A stretch of DNA of 64,000 bases from contig NC_009356.1 of NCBI RefSeq assembly GCF_000092065.1, positions 806,001 through 870,000 on the forward strand, given 5' to 3'. Shown here in pieces: positions 62,751 through 64,000 of the stretch. A program made the position numbers and the translations under genes. The notes under the pieces are model-generated. The model searched no databases. It was not told the origin of the DNA and saw nothing but the letters and a program-made list of their open reading frames with translations. This DNA comes from Ostreococcus lucimarinus CCE9901 (Eukaryota > Chlorophyta > Mamiellophyceae > Mamiellales > Bathycoccaceae). Numbering within the stretch: the first letter of the stretch is position 1; every line of letters begins with the position of its first letter.

Positions 62751-64000
62751 CCTCCTTCGCCAGGGCGTACGTCTTGTCCCACTTCTCTTGCGCCGCCGCG
62801 GCTTCGTCGGCGGCGATTTTGGCGCGCGCGAGGGCGTCTTCGCGCTCCACGAGCGGTACGCTCGACACGGCGTCTTGAAGCGTCTTTGCGCGCGCGTGAG
62901 CGTCTTCGGCGAGCCTGTACGCTTTTTTGGCGGCTTTTAAAAGCTTCTGCACGCGCTTTTCAGCTTGCTCTTGCTTTGCCTTGACCATTTCAGCTTGCGC
63001 ACGCTCGCGCTCTCGCAGCGCCTCTGCGCGCGACGCCGCGGCCAATGCCGCTTCTTCCTCGCGCTTCGCCGCCGCAGCGGCGGCGACGCGGCGCTGTTCC
63101 TGCTCCGCAGCCGCGATGAGACGTTGTCGCTGCTCCTCCTCCGCCGCGACGCGACGACGTTCCTCGGCTTCGGCTTCGAGTCGCGTTGCTTCCAAGCGAG
63201 CACGCTCTGCTTCTTCGGCCTCGGCTCGTAAACGTGCTGATTCGACGGCGGCGATTCGTAAACGCTCCGCTTCTTCGAGCTCTCGCTCCTTTGCTCGCGC
63301 TAAGGCCTCTTCGGCTTCGGCGACGCGCGCGCGTTCCGCCGCCTCGGCTTCGGCTCGCAAACGCGCCGCCTCTTCCTCTTCGGCGCGTTGAGCCGCCACT
63401 GCTTCGGCCTCAATCTGCGCTTTCAAAGCTTGCTGATTCGAATTTACCGCTTCGCGCGCCTCGGCCACAGCGATTTCCGCCATCTTGCGCTCCTCTTCGA
63501 CGGCGCGCAAGGCCAACACTCGTTGCTCTTCTGCGCGCTTTTGCGCGCTTTCGGCTTCAGCGCGCGATTGTTCCGCCTCTTTGACTTCAGCCTTGACGCG
63601 CTCGAGCTCATCTTCGAGCGCTAATCGTCTCGACTCTGCTTCGTTCCGAAGTCTTCCAGCCTCGGTCGCGGCTTCCTGGAACTTTATTGATTCATTACGA
63701 CGAAACGCGCGTTCCTCTTCAGCGAAAGCGAGGCGAGTCAAGAGTTTTTGCCGCTCCTCGCGCGCGGCGTCCAAAGCTTGTTTGAGCTCATCTCGCGCAG
63801 TCACGAGAGCATCGACATCGATTTCGTCACCAGTATCAACAGCGTTGGATATATCGACGTCTAAAGTCGTCGTGCGATTCTTGTACTCGGACATTTCGAG
63901 TTCCAGCGCGTCGAGCGCCTCGCGCGCTTGCGTCAGAGCGGCGTTGCTCTCCGACAACTCTGTGGCCGTGCGCACGACCTCCTTCATGCACTGCTCTTGC
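62731..64000 (-). CDS. Long coiled-coil protein, 5' end beyond the window (partial)
   Basis: The frame is open through the right edge. The 13 nt beyond the first in-window ATG (63987) continue in frame without a stop, so the protein probably starts further right. The visible ~420 residues are an extended Glu/Ala/Arg coiled coil with repeating EEAERLRAEAEEAERARLEA-like heptads and few breaks. No motor, DNA-binding or enzyme motif is visible. Function unassigned; candidates include cytoskeletal or SMC-like linkers. Confidence 0.75.
   Translation of the reverse strand, partial: QEQCMKEVVRTATELSESNAALTQAREALDALELEMSEYKNRTTTLDVDISNAVDTGDEIDVDALVTARDELKQALDAAREERQKLLTRLAFAEEERAFRRNESIKFQEAATEAGRLRNEAESRRLALEDELERVKAEVKEAEQSRAEAESAQKRAEEQRVLALRAVEEERKMAEIAVAEAREAVNSNQQALKAQIEAEAVAAQRAEEEEAARLRAEAEAAERARVAEAEEALARAKERELEEAERLRIAAVESARLRAEAEEAERARLEATRLEAEAEERRRVAAEEEQRQRLIAAAEQEQRRVAAAAAAKREEEAALAAASRAEALRERERAQAEMVKAKQEQAEKRVQKLLKAAKKAYRLAEDAHARAKTLQDAVSSVPLVEREDALARAKIAADEAAAAQEKWDKTYALAKEAMRSLE

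Overview
This window is nuclear DNA of a very compact, GC-rich green alga, most likely a picoplanktonic prasinophyte of the Mamiellales (Ostreococcus-like). The reasons are: plant-type chloroplast genes with transit peptides (PAM68, a DUF1517/FLAP1 protein, a DUF1995 protein, a plastid-type DnaJ protein); eukaryotic core genes (KNL1, TAF11, THOC1, NOC3, PCF11, YIF1, SERINC); intergenic gaps often under 150 bp; and few, short, 5'-proximal introns. All eight protein-gene introns I could place carry the same branch-site heptamer GACTGAC, and seven of the eight begin GTGCG(T/C). The species name is an inference.

Layout. 1-10261: partial DUF1995 gene, an intron-containing tRNA-Pro, UDP-glucuronate 4-epimerase, a basic nuclear-looking protein of unknown function, a fumarylacetoacetate-hydrolase-family enzyme, PAM68, a type II membrane protein and a two-SANT-domain corepressor-like protein. 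10308-23829: peptide deformylase 1A, PCF11, TMEM70-like, a hotdog thioesterase, RNase Z, a DnaJ protein, split RPS26, MOG1, an FKBP/TPR protein and GNA1. 23948-28113: an apparent arsenate-detoxification cluster (ArsJ-like exporter, divergent phosphoglycerate-kinase-like protein, ArsJ-type GAPDH). 28492-38572: an unknown protein, split SERINC, JMJD7-like, a CK1-type kinase, THOC1, NUFIP1-like and an unknown protein. 39139-40179: a selenoprotein-H-family gene whose TGA has been left in frame, with a candidate SECIS downstream. 40302-64000: a zinc-finger/HAD protein, KNL1, BMT2/SAMTOR-like, NOC3, a single-pass membrane protein, split YIF1, NDUFA6, an Rtt106/Pob3-like chaperone, split TAF11, an unknown protein, FLAP1-like, an RsuA/RluF-type pseudouridine synthase, three unknown proteins and a partial coiled-coil protein at the right edge.

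How genes work together. Most neighbours are unrelated housekeeping genes. The exception is 23.9-28.1 kb. In bacteria an ArsJ-associated GAPDH uses arsenate to make 1-arseno-3-phosphoglycerate, and ArsJ exports it. Here both partners sit next to each other in a eukaryote and flank a PGK homologue whose substrate-side motifs are largely kept but whose nucleotide-side motifs are altered. The palindrome GGAATATTCC, which contains a P1BS-type phosphate-starvation element (GNATATNC), lies 53-66 bp upstream of both the PGK-like and GAPDH start codons. This suggests a phosphate-responsive arsenate export module. The second notable system is the SelH-like selenoprotein, whose Lys-rich, histone-H1-like N-terminus is built from near-identical exons. 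Conventional annotation would truncate it at the TGA at 39780 and call it a histone H1 tail.
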